From NCBI RefSeq assembly GCF_021044625.1, contig NZ_CP087999.1:947001-1011000 (forward strand): a stretch of 64,000 nt of DNA, in the 5' to 3' direction. Made by a program: the position numbers and the translations under genes. Origin of the DNA: Geomonas sp. RF6 (lineage in GTDB: Bacteria > Desulfobacterota > Desulfuromonadia > Geobacterales > Geobacteraceae). Positions 50,119 to 58,151 of this stretch are shown here, piece after piece. The number at the start of each line of letters is the position of its first letter. Position 1 is the stretch's first letter. The notes below the pieces were generated by a model that did no database searches, was not told where the DNA came from, and saw nothing but the letters and a program-made list of their open reading frames with translations.

Positions 50119-51444
50119 TCACTCGATCGGCCACCCCTTCTCATACCCTTCCGGATAGAACTTCTCCCGGGTCCTGTTGAAGTAGCCATACTGGATCTTC
50201 GGAAACTCCTTCTTGATCGTCTCCAGCAGGCGGTACATTCCTATGCCGCGCGCCTCTATTCCCATCCTGTCGTTGTAGAAGGCGGGGTCGATGGAGAGGT
50301 TACGCATCTGCAGCATGTCCACTCCTGTCTCCCCGATGAAGCGAAGAAGCGCTTCCACTTCTGCCGGGCTGTCCGTGACACCGGGTGAGACGAGGTAGTT
50401 GATCATGGTGAAGAGCCCGCGCTCCTTGGCGGTCTTAACCGATTGCACGACGTCGGCGAAGCGGTAACCGTTGGGACGGTAGTAGCGGTTGTACAGATTC
50501 TCCTGCACGGAGTTCATGGAGAAGCGCATGGAGTCCATCCCCGCATCGCAGAGCATGCGGATCCTCTCCGGCATCGACCCGTTGGAGTTGAAGTTGACCG
50601 TCCCGCGGGAAGCCTCTCTCTTCAGCCGCCTCGTTGCCTCCGCCACCGTCTCGGCCTGCATTATCGGATCCCCCTCGCACCCCTGCCCGTAGGAGACGAT
50701 CGGTTCCGGCGCCTCATTGAGGTGGGGGAGCATGAGCTCCACGATCTCCTCAGGTGTGGGGACAAACGGTATTCTCTCGTGGTTGGACGGGCAGCAGTCC
50801 GACGGCTGCAGGCTGATGCAGCCAAGGCAGCGGGAGTTGCACACCGGCGAGGTGGGAATGGGCGCTTCCCAGCGGCGGAAGAACAGGTTCTTCGCCGCAA
50901 AGCAGTGGTAGTCGACAGCGCAGCGGGCCAGTTGCTCCAGAAGCCTGTTCTTGGGGAAGAGCGCCGCCATCTTGCGCACCAGCGGATCGAGCTTGCGGTC
51001 GTCGTAATTCTTCGGCAGCCAGTTTTCATTCGCATCGACGCGCGACGCAGCCACCACAAAGCGCTCGGTCTCCTCATCCCAGCCAACAGCGGTGTACGAC
51101 CAAAGCGGGAGGTGAACCTTCTTCTTGCTGTAGTCGCACGCCGGAAGGAGCGTACGCATGTACCCCGGAGCCATAAAGGCGGAAACCGCCTGCACCGGAA
51201 TGCTGCGCCGGCCGTCCTTTACCCGCTCCACCGTCTCAAACGAGCGTTTCCTGGCATCCCAGGCGATCGGAGGGGTATTCGGAATGGTGAACAGCCGGCT
51301 GTCGTCAGGGAGCGGAATCAGTTCAACCGACTCCGGCAGCACCGCTTCATTGCCGCTCATCCCTGCCATGGTGAGATACGGGTGATCGAAAATATTGCCT
51401 CGGGAGTCGGCGTAGAGGAGTTTGGGGAGGGCTCTCTTTTTCAT
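50119..51444 (-). CDS. Radical SAM protein
   Basis: 441 residues. The 4Fe-4S binding motif is PVCNSRCLGCIS at about residue 195 (CxxxCxxC), preceded by an unusually long N-terminal region of about 190 residues without a known domain. Following motifs are GEGDP-like GQGCEGDPI, NFNSNGS and SMRFSMNS, consistent with a partial TIM barrel. A further cysteine cluster SDCCPSNH lies just after the first motif. The gene neighbour, on the opposite strand, is also a radical SAM gene. Substrate unknown. Confidence 0.88.
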   Translation of the reverse strand: MKKRALPKLLYADSRGNIFDHPYLTMAGMSGNEAVLPESVELIPLPDDSRLFTIPNTPPIAWDARKRSFETVERVKDGRRSIPVQAVSAFMAPGYMRTLLPACDYSKKKVHLPLWSYTAVGWDEETERFVVAASRVDANENWLPKNYDDRKLDPLVRKMAALFPKNRLLEQLARCAVDYHCFAAKNLFFRRWEAPIPTSPVCNSRCLGCISLQPSDCCPSNHERIPFVPTPEEIVELMLPHLNEAPEPIVSYGQGCEGDPIMQAETVAEATRRLKREASRGTVNFNSNGSMPERIRMLCDAGMDSMRFSMNSVQENLYNRYYRPNGYRFADVVQSVKTAKERGLFTMINYLVSPGVTDSPAEVEALLRFIGETGVDMLQMRNLSIDPAFYNDRMGIEARGIGMYRLLETIKKEFPKIQYGYFNRTREKFYPEGYEKGWPIE

Positions 51445-51634
51445 GTGATGTAGTCCTGAAGCAAAAGTCCCCCGCCAGCACAGTCGTGATGGAGAGGGCC
51501 GCTGCTACAGTAGCAAAAAAGGCGAGCGCAAACAAGGCCGCGTGTCATGGCAGGAAGACGCCGCGAAATGGCTCTGAAATTGGTGAAGCCGTGTACCTTG
51601 CTAATAGCAGCCGCTATCGGCTACAATCGCCGCC

Positions 51635-53311
51635 ATGAAAATCGTTCTGGTAACGCTGCACGCAAAATATGTCCACGCATCCCTTGCCCTCCCCTGCCTT
51701 GCCGCCGCCTGCCGCGACCTCGAAAAGGTCGACTGCCGCATCATGGAGCTCACAGTCAACGAGCAGCAGGACCGCCTTCTGACGCGACTTGTCGCCGCCG
51801 AAACCGATGTCATTCTCTTTTCCTGCTACATCTGGAACATGGAGCTGACGCTGAAGATCGCCTCGGACCTGAAGCAGGTCGCGCCGGAAACTTTCGTCGT
51901 ACTGGGGGGCCCCGAGGCATCGTATGGCGCCTTCGAGATCATGGAGCGAAACGCCGGGATCGACTGCATCGTGCGTGGCGAGGGCGAGGTCACCTGCCGG
52001 GAGCTGTTGCAGGCATTGCGCGACGGCACGCCGCTGGAGGGGGTAGAGGGGATCACCTACCGGGAAGACGGCGACATTGTAGCCAATCCGGAGCGGGAAC
52101 TGATAGCACGGCTCGATACCATCCCCTCCCCTTTCGCGGCCGGACTCGTTGACCTGCAAAAGCCCCTCGTGTACCTGGAGACCTCGCGCGGCTGCCCCTT
52201 TTCCTGCGCGTTCTGCATGTCCGCCATGCAGGAGGGCGTCCGCACCTTCGGTATGGACCGGATAAAGAGCGATCTGCGCCTTTTGCTGGAGGCAGGGGTA
52301 CCGACGGTGAAGTTTGTCGACCGCACCTTCAACTACGATGCGGTGAGAAGCGAGGAGATCTGGAATTTCATCCTGAAGGAAAACAGGAAGAGCTCCTTTC
52401 ACTTCGAGATCGCGGCACAACTTCTGAACGAGCCCCTTCTGGCGCTTCTGCGTCAGGTGCCGCCCGATACCTTCCGTTTCGAGATAGGGGTGCAGTCGAC
52501 CGGGGAGGACACCTTGAGCCGGGTCGGGAGACGCTCGGATCTGGAGAAGCTCTTTGCCAATGTGCAAAGACTTTTGCAGGAGACCGCGGTGACGGTGCAT
52601 CTCGATCTCGTCGCCGGCCTGCCGGGGGAAACCTTCCCCGCCTTTCTCGGCTCGCTGCAGAAGCTGATCGATCTCCATCCGCACCACATCCAGGTCGAGG
52701 TGCTCAAGGTGCTGAAGGGGACTCCGATGCGGGGGATATCGCGGGAAGAGAAGTACCGCTACTCGGAAGCGGCGCCGTACAAGGTGCTGCAGACCCCGTG
52801 GCTAACCTTCCAGGAGATTCGCCGCATCGAAGGGATCTCCCGGCTCGTCGACCAGTTGTACAACAGCGAAAGGTTTGCCGCCTCACTGAAGGTGTTTGGC
52901 GAGGCGATGCCGCTTGCACAGTTTTTTGCCGCGGCAGCGGACTTTTTCGAAGAAGAGGGAAACGGCGGCCTGATCTCCCTTTCCGGTCTTTTCGATACGC
53001 TCTGGCGCTTCGGCAAAGAGGTGCTGGACGACAGGCAAAGAGAGCGGCTGCAGGATGCATTATGCTTCGACTACTGCCTTACCGGCTATCCCGGCGGCAA
53101 CCTCCCCTCCTTCTTCCCATCGCGACCGGCACAGAAAAAGAAGGTGGCAGCGGCCGAGCCCGCACGAAGCGGCGAGCGGGTGCGCTACTTCCAGTGGACT
53201 TTCGAAAGGGATTACCGGGAGACGCCGTGGCGCGAAGAGGCGACCGAGCTGACCTTCATCTACCGCTCGGCTCCAGGAGAAGGGTTAAAGGTCGAAACAG
53301 CTGAGACATAG
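51635..53311 (+). CDS. B12-binding radical SAM protein (DUF4080 type)
   Basis: 558 residues. Residues 1-125 form a cobalamin-binding Rossmann-like domain (KIVLVTLHAKYVHASLALPCLAAACRDL ... VVLGGPEAS). The radical SAM core has ETSRGCPFSCAFCMSA (CxxxCxxC) at about 185, followed by FVDRTFNYD and the FEIGVQSTGEDTL region. The C-terminal 200 residues match the DUF4080 family layout. Such enzymes carry out methyl transfer or related radical chemistry; substrate unknown. It is divergent from the other radical SAM gene with 190 bases between. Confidence 0.9.
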   Translation: MKIVLVTLHAKYVHASLALPCLAAACRDLEKVDCRIMELTVNEQQDRLLTRLVAAETDVILFSCYIWNMELTLKIASDLKQVAPETFVVLGGPEASYGAFEIMERNAGIDCIVRGEGEVTCRELLQALRDGTPLEGVEGITYREDGDIVANPERELIARLDTIPSPFAAGLVDLQKPLVYLETSRGCPFSCAFCMSAMQEGVRTFGMDRIKSDLRLLLEAGVPTVKFVDRTFNYDAVRSEEIWNFILKENRKSSFHFEIAAQLLNEPLLALLRQVPPDTFRFEIGVQSTGEDTLSRVGRRSDLEKLFANVQRLLQETAVTVHLDLVAGLPGETFPAFLGSLQKLIDLHPHHIQVEVLKVLKGTPMRGISREEKYRYSEAAPYKVLQTPWLTFQEIRRIEGISRLVDQLYNSERFAASLKVFGEAMPLAQFFAAAADFFEEEGNGGLISLSGLFDTLWRFGKEVLDDRQRERLQDALCFDYCLTGYPGGNLPSFFPSRPAQKKKVAAAEPARSGERVRYFQWTFERDYRETPWREEATELTFIYRSAPGEGLKVETAET

Positions 53312-53364
53312 CGAGCATCTGCAATGCAACAGGAAAGGAGGCGGAGGTACTGGCGCAGGAGGAA

Positions 53365-53586
53365 TTACTGTTTCAGCACGACCCTTTTCCGGATCCGCGA
53401 GGGTATGGTTTCGTCCGCATAATAGAGGTCAGCCGATATGAGGCACCCGTGGCGGGAAACGAAAACAGACAGCTCGTTGATTGTGCACGGAATCCAGGAA
53501 TCCCGGAGAAGGGATTGCACTGAGCGATGTGTCTGAGGTGCATGCTCTTCTACTACATGCACCTCCGCATCATAATGAGTGTCCAT
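53365..53586 (-). CDS. Small conserved-looking protein, second gene of a sigma-54-type operon
   Basis: 73 residues from ATG 53586, which overlaps the stop of the upstream membrane protein gene (TGATG), a sign of coupled translation. Sequence: MDTHYDAEVHVVEEHAPQTH...RDSWIPCTINELSVFVSRHG...YYADETIPSRIRKRVVLKQ. It is soluble, with a His-rich N-terminus and basic C-terminus. No family is recognised. Confidence 0.6.
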   Translation of the reverse strand: MDTHYDAEVHVVEEHAPQTHRSVQSLLRDSWIPCTINELSVFVSRHGCLISADLYYADETIPSRIRKRVVLKQ

Positions 53587-53804
53587 CACTGAGGGGAGAG
53601 TTTCTGGGATGCTCTGGGGTGAACGAGCCGGTGAACGAAGGAATGGGCGGCCATGCACACGCCGGCGACCTGGATGGCAAGGACCGTGAAGGACATCGTG
53701 GAAACGTAGGCTACCAATGCTACGCCGGAGAAAACTATCATAATCGGCGCCAGAAGGATCCCCAACCAGGCAGGCATTTTGAACTTCGTCTTAGTCTGTG
53801 TCAT
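53586..53804 (-). CDS. Small membrane protein with two helices
   Basis: 72 residues. A basic start (MTQTKTKFKMPAW) is followed by two hydrophobic segments (LGILLAPIMIVFSGVALVAYVS and FTVLAIQVAGVCMAAHSFVH) and a short basic tail. AAAGGAG lies 8 bases before the ATG. It is the first gene of a two-gene operon directly downstream of the kinase/regulator pair and behind a candidate sigma-54 promoter. Function unknown; possibly a stress- or signal-induced membrane protein. Confidence 0.72.
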   Translation of the reverse strand: MTQTKTKFKMPAWLGILLAPIMIVFSGVALVAYVSTMSFTVLAIQVAGVCMAAHSFVHRLVHPRASQKLSPQ

Positions 53805-53871
53805 TTTTTAGCTCCTTTACTGTATTTGACCCCTGTGTGTTTATCACAACCTCGACTCTCTTATCACCCCT

Positions 53872-53893
53872 GTATACCCGTCTACGTGTATAC
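53872..53893. promoter_or_regulatory. GTATAC inverted pair in the operon leader
   Basis: GTATAC at 53872-53877 and at 53888-53893 are separated by 10 bases and lie about 70 to 90 bases before the membrane protein start, downstream of the candidate promoter. Confidence 0.35.
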
Positions 53894-53922
53894 CAGATCC
53901 CTCGACTTTTCAGCACCTTACA

Positions 53923-53940
53923 TAGCACAGGGCATACCAA
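53923..53940 (-). promoter_or_regulatory. Candidate sigma-54 promoter
   Basis: On the minus strand TTGGTATGCCCTGTGCTA has the invariant GG and GC exactly 10 bases apart (TGGTAT-N5-GTGCT, compared with TGGCAC-N5-TTGCT). It lies about 120 bases before the small membrane protein gene and next to a sigma-54-dependent activator gene. Confidence 0.6.
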
Positions 53941-54034
53941 CTCCGCCGAAAAACGACAAGTCCCAGCAATGACTGAGAGATCGCTGAAGCCGCGACTTCG
54001 GCCCCCTCGTATACGTCCTATGGGGTGAGATTGC

Positions 54035-54072
54035 GTCTCGCGAGACAGGACGCTGTCCTGTGCAACAGGACA
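54035..54072. promoter_or_regulatory. Two adjacent palindromes, candidate enhancer sites
   Basis: GTCTCGCGAGAC (54035-54046) is a perfect palindrome, and TGTCCTG-TGCAA-CAGGACA (54054-54072) is a perfect 7-bp dyad. They lie about 95 to 150 bases upstream of the candidate sigma-54 promoter, the usual distance for an activator binding site. Confidence 0.55.
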
Positions 54073-54155
54073 ACACGCGCCGCAGGTGGAAATATCGCTG
54101 CGGCGAAAAGGTGGGGGTCGCTGTGGGTAGGGGCCGACGTCGGCAGGGGAAGGTG

Positions 54156-55550
54156 CTAAAGCTTTATCTTGTGCTTGTTGAGAAGCGCGTAGAGGCGGGA
54201 GCGGGAGAGCCCGGAGATGCGGCACGACTCGGCGAAATTTCCGCTCGTGGCGGCGAGAAGATTGTGCAGGTACTCCTGCGCGGCCCTGTCACAGGCGTCC
54301 TCGCAGCACTGCCGGAAGGTCGGCAGCTCTGGCTGGGGAACTGAGACCCCGACAGAGGTTTCATGATCGAGTGACGCCCGCGCTGCGCGAACACGGATCT
54401 CGATGGGGAGGTGCTTGGAAAAGAGGGTCGGCTCGAAGCGCGCGCTGGCGAGAGAACGCTCCATGGCGTTGACGAGCTCACGCACGTTCCCGGGCCACGG
54501 GTACTCGCACAGCGCCGAGAGGAAGTCGGGGGAAAACCCCTTTGGCCCGAGCCCGTATCGCTCGCAGAGCCGGTCGGTCTGGAAGCGCGCCAGCTCCTTG
54601 ATGTCGTCGTGGCGCTCCCGCAGCGGCGGCAGCTCTATGGTGAAGGCCCGCAGCCGGAAAAGGAGATCCCCGCGGAAGCGTCCCTCCTGCACCATGGCAT
54701 CGAGATCGCGGTTTGTCGCGGCGACGAGTCGAAAGTCGCTCTCCACCTCCTTGCTCCCCCCCAGCGGGCGAAACCTCCTCTCCTGCAGCACCCTCAGGAA
54801 CGCCTTCTGGTTTGCCATCGGCAGCTCCCCCACCTCGTCGAGAAAAAGGGTGCCGCCGTTTGCCTGTCCTACCAGACCTTCCCTCGCCTTCTCCGCGCCG
54901 GTAAAGGTCCCCTTTTCGTAGCCGAAGAGAAGTCCCTCCACCAGCGTCTCCGGAAGGGCCGCGCAGTCTACCACCACAAATGTCCCGGACGCCCTGCCGC
55001 TGTTGGCGTGTATGGCTCTCGCGAAAAGCTCCTTCCCCGTCCCGGTCTCCCCCGTGATCAGCACGTTGGAGTCGTTTGCCGCGGCCTGCGCGACGAGGTC
55101 GAGGCACTCGGCAATTCTGGACGAGTTCCCTACGATCCCTTCCCTCTTCAGGGAGGTCACCCCTTTGGCCCGCGCCTCCACCTTCTCCTGCCGGTACTGG
55201 ATTGCCCGCACCAACGGCAGGGTGATTTCCTTCAGCGTCGCTCCCTTCTCGATATAGTCCCAGGCGCCGCTCTTGATGGCGAGCTCCGCTGCCTGCGGAT
55301 CTCCCGATCCGGTGATGATGATGACTTCCGGTGCATTCGTCAGATCGTGGATGCGCGGCAGGTGATCGAGGCCGTTGCCGTCCGGCATGTGCACGTCGAG
55401 AAAGACGACGTCGAAAGGCTGCGCCGACACGCTCGCCAGCCCCTCCCGCAGGGTGCGGGCGCACAGCGCATCGTGCCCCATGTCCCGCACCATCTGCTGC
55501 AGCACCGCGCTCATCAGGTCATCGTCATCTATGATAAGGATGTTTGCCAC
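54156..55550 (-). CDS. Sigma-54-dependent response regulator (NtrC family)
   Basis: 464 residues. Receiver at 1-120 with IDDDDL, phosphoacceptor VVFLDVHMPD and the K region (EKGAT). AAA+ domain at 145-370 with Walker A TGETGTGKEL, the sigma-54 loop as GTFTGAEKA (GAFTGA variant), Walker B GGTLFLDEVGEL and the arginine region. The C-terminal Fis-type helix-turn-helix is CRISGLSRSRLYALLNKHKI. It activates sigma-54 promoters after phosphorylation, presumably by the adjacent kinase, 18 bases upstream in the same operon. The nearest candidate target is the operon at 53365-53804. Confidence 0.94.
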   Translation of the reverse strand: MANILIIDDDDLMSAVLQQMVRDMGHDALCARTLREGLASVSAQPFDVVFLDVHMPDGNGLDHLPRIHDLTNAPEVIIITGSGDPQAAELAIKSGAWDYIEKGATLKEITLPLVRAIQYRQEKVEARAKGVTSLKREGIVGNSSRIAECLDLVAQAAANDSNVLITGETGTGKELFARAIHANSGRASGTFVVVDCAALPETLVEGLLFGYEKGTFTGAEKAREGLVGQANGGTLFLDEVGELPMANQKAFLRVLQERRFRPLGGSKEVESDFRLVAATNRDLDAMVQEGRFRGDLLFRLRAFTIELPPLRERHDDIKELARFQTDRLCERYGLGPKGFSPDFLSALCEYPWPGNVRELVNAMERSLASARFEPTLFSKHLPIEIRVRAARASLDHETSVGVSVPQPELPTFRQCCEDACDRAAQEYLHNLLAATSGNFAESCRISGLSRSRLYALLNKHKIKL

Positions 55551-55568
55551 CCGCGTCCCTCCGTCCCG

Positions 55569-57869
55569 CTATTTGTGCGTCTCCAGCGCCCGCCGTATTG
55601 CCCCGGCCATCTGCGCGCAGTCGACAGGCTTCGGCAGCATCTCCCGAAAACCGACCGCTGCCACCTCCTCAGGGGAAATGCTCCCCTGCGACTCGTCGTT
55701 GTACCCGGAACAGAGGATGATCGGCATCTCCGGACGCACGTTCCTGATCGCAGTCGCGAGCTCGCACCCGGTCAGTTGCGGCATCGTCTGGTCGGTAATG
55801 ATGATATCGAATCGTCCCGGCTCCGCGATGAACTTTTTCAGCGCAGCGACGCTGCTGGTAGCTGCCAGCACCTCGTACCCCAGGCTCTGCAGCATCTTTT
55901 CCACGACCACCACCAGATCCTCGTCGTCGTCCACGAGAAGGATCCGCTCCGTCCCCCCCGGGATCTTCCCGATCGCCGTCGGCTCCACCCCCTCGGCGAC
56001 CGTTAGTAGAAGGGGGAAGAAGAGCTGGAATACCGTCCCCTCCCCGAGCTTGCTCGACACGGTGATGGTGCCGCCGTGGCTCTTGACGATGCCGTGCACC
56101 ACCGAGAGCCCGAGACCGGTCCCCTCCCCCGGCTTTTTGGTGGTGAAGAAAGGATCGAAGATGTGCTGCTGCACCTCGGGGCTCATGCCGTGCCCGGTGT
56201 CGCTCACCGTGATCCTCAGATACTCGCCGGAGTGCATGGAGGGAAAGGGCAGGTTTTCCGGCGTGACCTCCACCCTGGAGAGGGCGATCTCCAGCACTCC
56301 CCCCTTTTCCTGCATCGCATGGGACGAGTTGGTGCACAGGTTGAAGATGACCTGGTGGATCTGGGTCGGGTCCGCCAGCACCGCGCCCAGCCCGTCCGGC
56401 AGGTCGTGGCGGATCTCGATCGTCGAGGGGAGCGAGGCTCGCAGGAAGACGATGCATTCCCTCAGCACCTGCTCCAGCCTCACCGGCTGCCGCTCCTGCT
56501 CCTTTTGGCGGCTGAAGGCCATAATCTGCTGCACAAGGCTCTTTCCCCGCATCGCCGCCTTCAGGACGACCTCCAGCATCTCTCGGCCGCTTCCCGGAGG
56601 GAGCTTCGTCAGGGTCATCTCGGTGGCTGTGATGATCGCGCCGAGGATGTTCTTGAAGTCGTGGGCGATCCCCCCTGCGAGGGTGCCGATAGCCTCCATC
56701 TTCTGCGCCTGCAGGAGCTGCCTCTCCAGCTCGACCTCGTGCGTCATGTCCCGCAGCACCGCCGCGTAGCTTATGATCGAGCCGAGCTCGTTCCGTACCG
56801 GCGAGAATACGGCATCGAGCTCCTGGCGCGCGTCGTTGCGGGCGAGAAAGGTGAGCTTGGCGCGCCGGTCCTCCGCATAGGAGAAGACATCGGTCACCGA
56901 GCGGAAAAAGGCCTCGTTGCGGTCGTTGTTGGCGAGGATGCGGCCGTCTCTCCCGACAAGTTCCATGCGGTCATAGCCGCTCAGCCGCTCGAAGGAGGCG
57001 TTGACGTAGTTGATGGAGCCGTCGGTCCCGTACAGGATGATCCCTAGCGGCGACTGCTCCAGCACAGCCGCGTGGACCTTGTGCGCCTTGTCCGTCTGCC
57101 TCTTGGCGCTTTGCAGCCTAAGCGTCACCACACCATAGGCCAGATCGCGCGACAGCTCCTCCAGGAGCTCGACCTCGTCCGGATCGAAGGCGTCAGGCTC
57201 CGCAGCATAAATGTTCAGTACCCCGAAGGGGTGCCCGTCCTCGAGAAGGGGGAGTGCGATGGAGGCGGCATAGCCGCGCTTCAGCGTCTCGTCGCGCCAC
57301 AGCTCGTAGTTGGGGCTCGTCTGGATCTGCTGCACGACGTACGGCTGCCCCGAGCGCAGCGCGTGGCCGGTTGGCCCCTGCCCCCTCTCGGTGTCCGCCC
57401 AGGTGAGGTTGAGGGTGTTGAGGAATCCCTCCTCGAACCCCCACTGCGCCACCGGGAGCACCCTTTTCTCTTCATCGTGCTGGGCGGCCGCCACCCACGC
57501 CAGCCGGTAGCCGCCGCACTCCACGATGATGCGGCAAACCTCCTTCATCAGCTCCTCTTCCTCGGTGTTGCGCACCAGCGCCTGGCTGCAGGCGCTCAGC
57601 GCCCTGTGGGCGCGGTTCATCCGCCCAAGGGAGTGCTGGGAGGCATCCAGCTCTTCCTCGTGGCGCTGCACGATCCGGTAGAGGAAAAACGCAGTGATCC
57701 CGAGAAGGGACCACCCTTTCGTGGTGGAAAATCGTTCAAAAGCTATTGGATCGGCGAAGAATACTTTGAGGTAGGAATCGGACAGGAGCCAGAAGATGCC
57801 GAAGGCGACATAGATGAGAGTTATCTTGAATGGAGTCAGTCTACTGTCTGAAGCAGTCTCAGCCATCAT
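55569..57869 (-). CDS. Membrane hybrid histidine kinase with GAF and PAS domains
   Basis: 766 residues from ATG 57869, chosen because GGGGAGAG precedes it; an ATG at 57896 lacks a ribosome binding site. Two membrane helices (about 15-35 and 55-75) are followed by a GAF domain (about 95-265, ECGGYRLAWVAAAQHDEEK), a PAS domain (about 275-395, YGTDGSINYVNASFERLSGYDRMELVG), HisKA (phospho-His in GGIAHDFKNILGA), HATPase_c (DTGHGMSPEV, GTGLGLSVVHGIV) and a C-terminal receiver (VDDDED, TDQTMPQ, KPVD). Ligands of GAF and PAS are unknown. Operon with the sigma-54 regulator. Confidence 0.93.
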   Translation of the reverse strand: MMAETASDSRLTPFKITLIYVAFGIFWLLSDSYLKVFFADPIAFERFSTTKGWSLLGITAFFLYRIVQRHEEELDASQHSLGRMNRAHRALSACSQALVRNTEEEELMKEVCRIIVECGGYRLAWVAAAQHDEEKRVLPVAQWGFEEGFLNTLNLTWADTERGQGPTGHALRSGQPYVVQQIQTSPNYELWRDETLKRGYAASIALPLLEDGHPFGVLNIYAAEPDAFDPDEVELLEELSRDLAYGVVTLRLQSAKRQTDKAHKVHAAVLEQSPLGIILYGTDGSINYVNASFERLSGYDRMELVGRDGRILANNDRNEAFFRSVTDVFSYAEDRRAKLTFLARNDARQELDAVFSPVRNELGSIISYAAVLRDMTHEVELERQLLQAQKMEAIGTLAGGIAHDFKNILGAIITATEMTLTKLPPGSGREMLEVVLKAAMRGKSLVQQIMAFSRQKEQERQPVRLEQVLRECIVFLRASLPSTIEIRHDLPDGLGAVLADPTQIHQVIFNLCTNSSHAMQEKGGVLEIALSRVEVTPENLPFPSMHSGEYLRITVSDTGHGMSPEVQQHIFDPFFTTKKPGEGTGLGLSVVHGIVKSHGGTITVSSKLGEGTVFQLFFPLLLTVAEGVEPTAIGKIPGGTERILLVDDDEDLVVVVEKMLQSLGYEVLAATSSVAALKKFIAEPGRFDIIITDQTMPQLTGCELATAIRNVRPEMPIILCSGYNDESQGSISPEEVAAVGFREMLPKPVDCAQMAGAIRRALETHK

Positions 57870-58071
57870 ACTCTCCCCGGTTGCCGGCGTAGGCATCAGT
57901 ATACAGACGAAGAGAAGTATACAAAGAAAAAAGTGAAAGAGCTGTAATGGTTGACAGAAGTAAGGGGGGCGGCTTCAAGCGGCATCATATCGTGAGCTAA
58001 TATCTCGCTCGTAGAATGCACCACGCAGGAATCACCACTTGTGTGAACTCAGAGGGGAAGGCGATAACACG

Positions 58072-58104
58072 TTCCCCCCTTTGCGAAGGGGGGACAGGGG
58101 GGAT
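58072..58104. repeat. CCCCCCTTTGCGAAGGGGGG-type hairpin
   Basis: A short G/C hairpin of the CCCCTCCC family near the 3' end of dnaE2. It can act as its terminator. Confidence 0.5.
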
Positions 58105-58151
58105 TTCGCTTTTGTTCAGTAGCGACTCCCGGTTTCTGCGGCAGACAGAGT

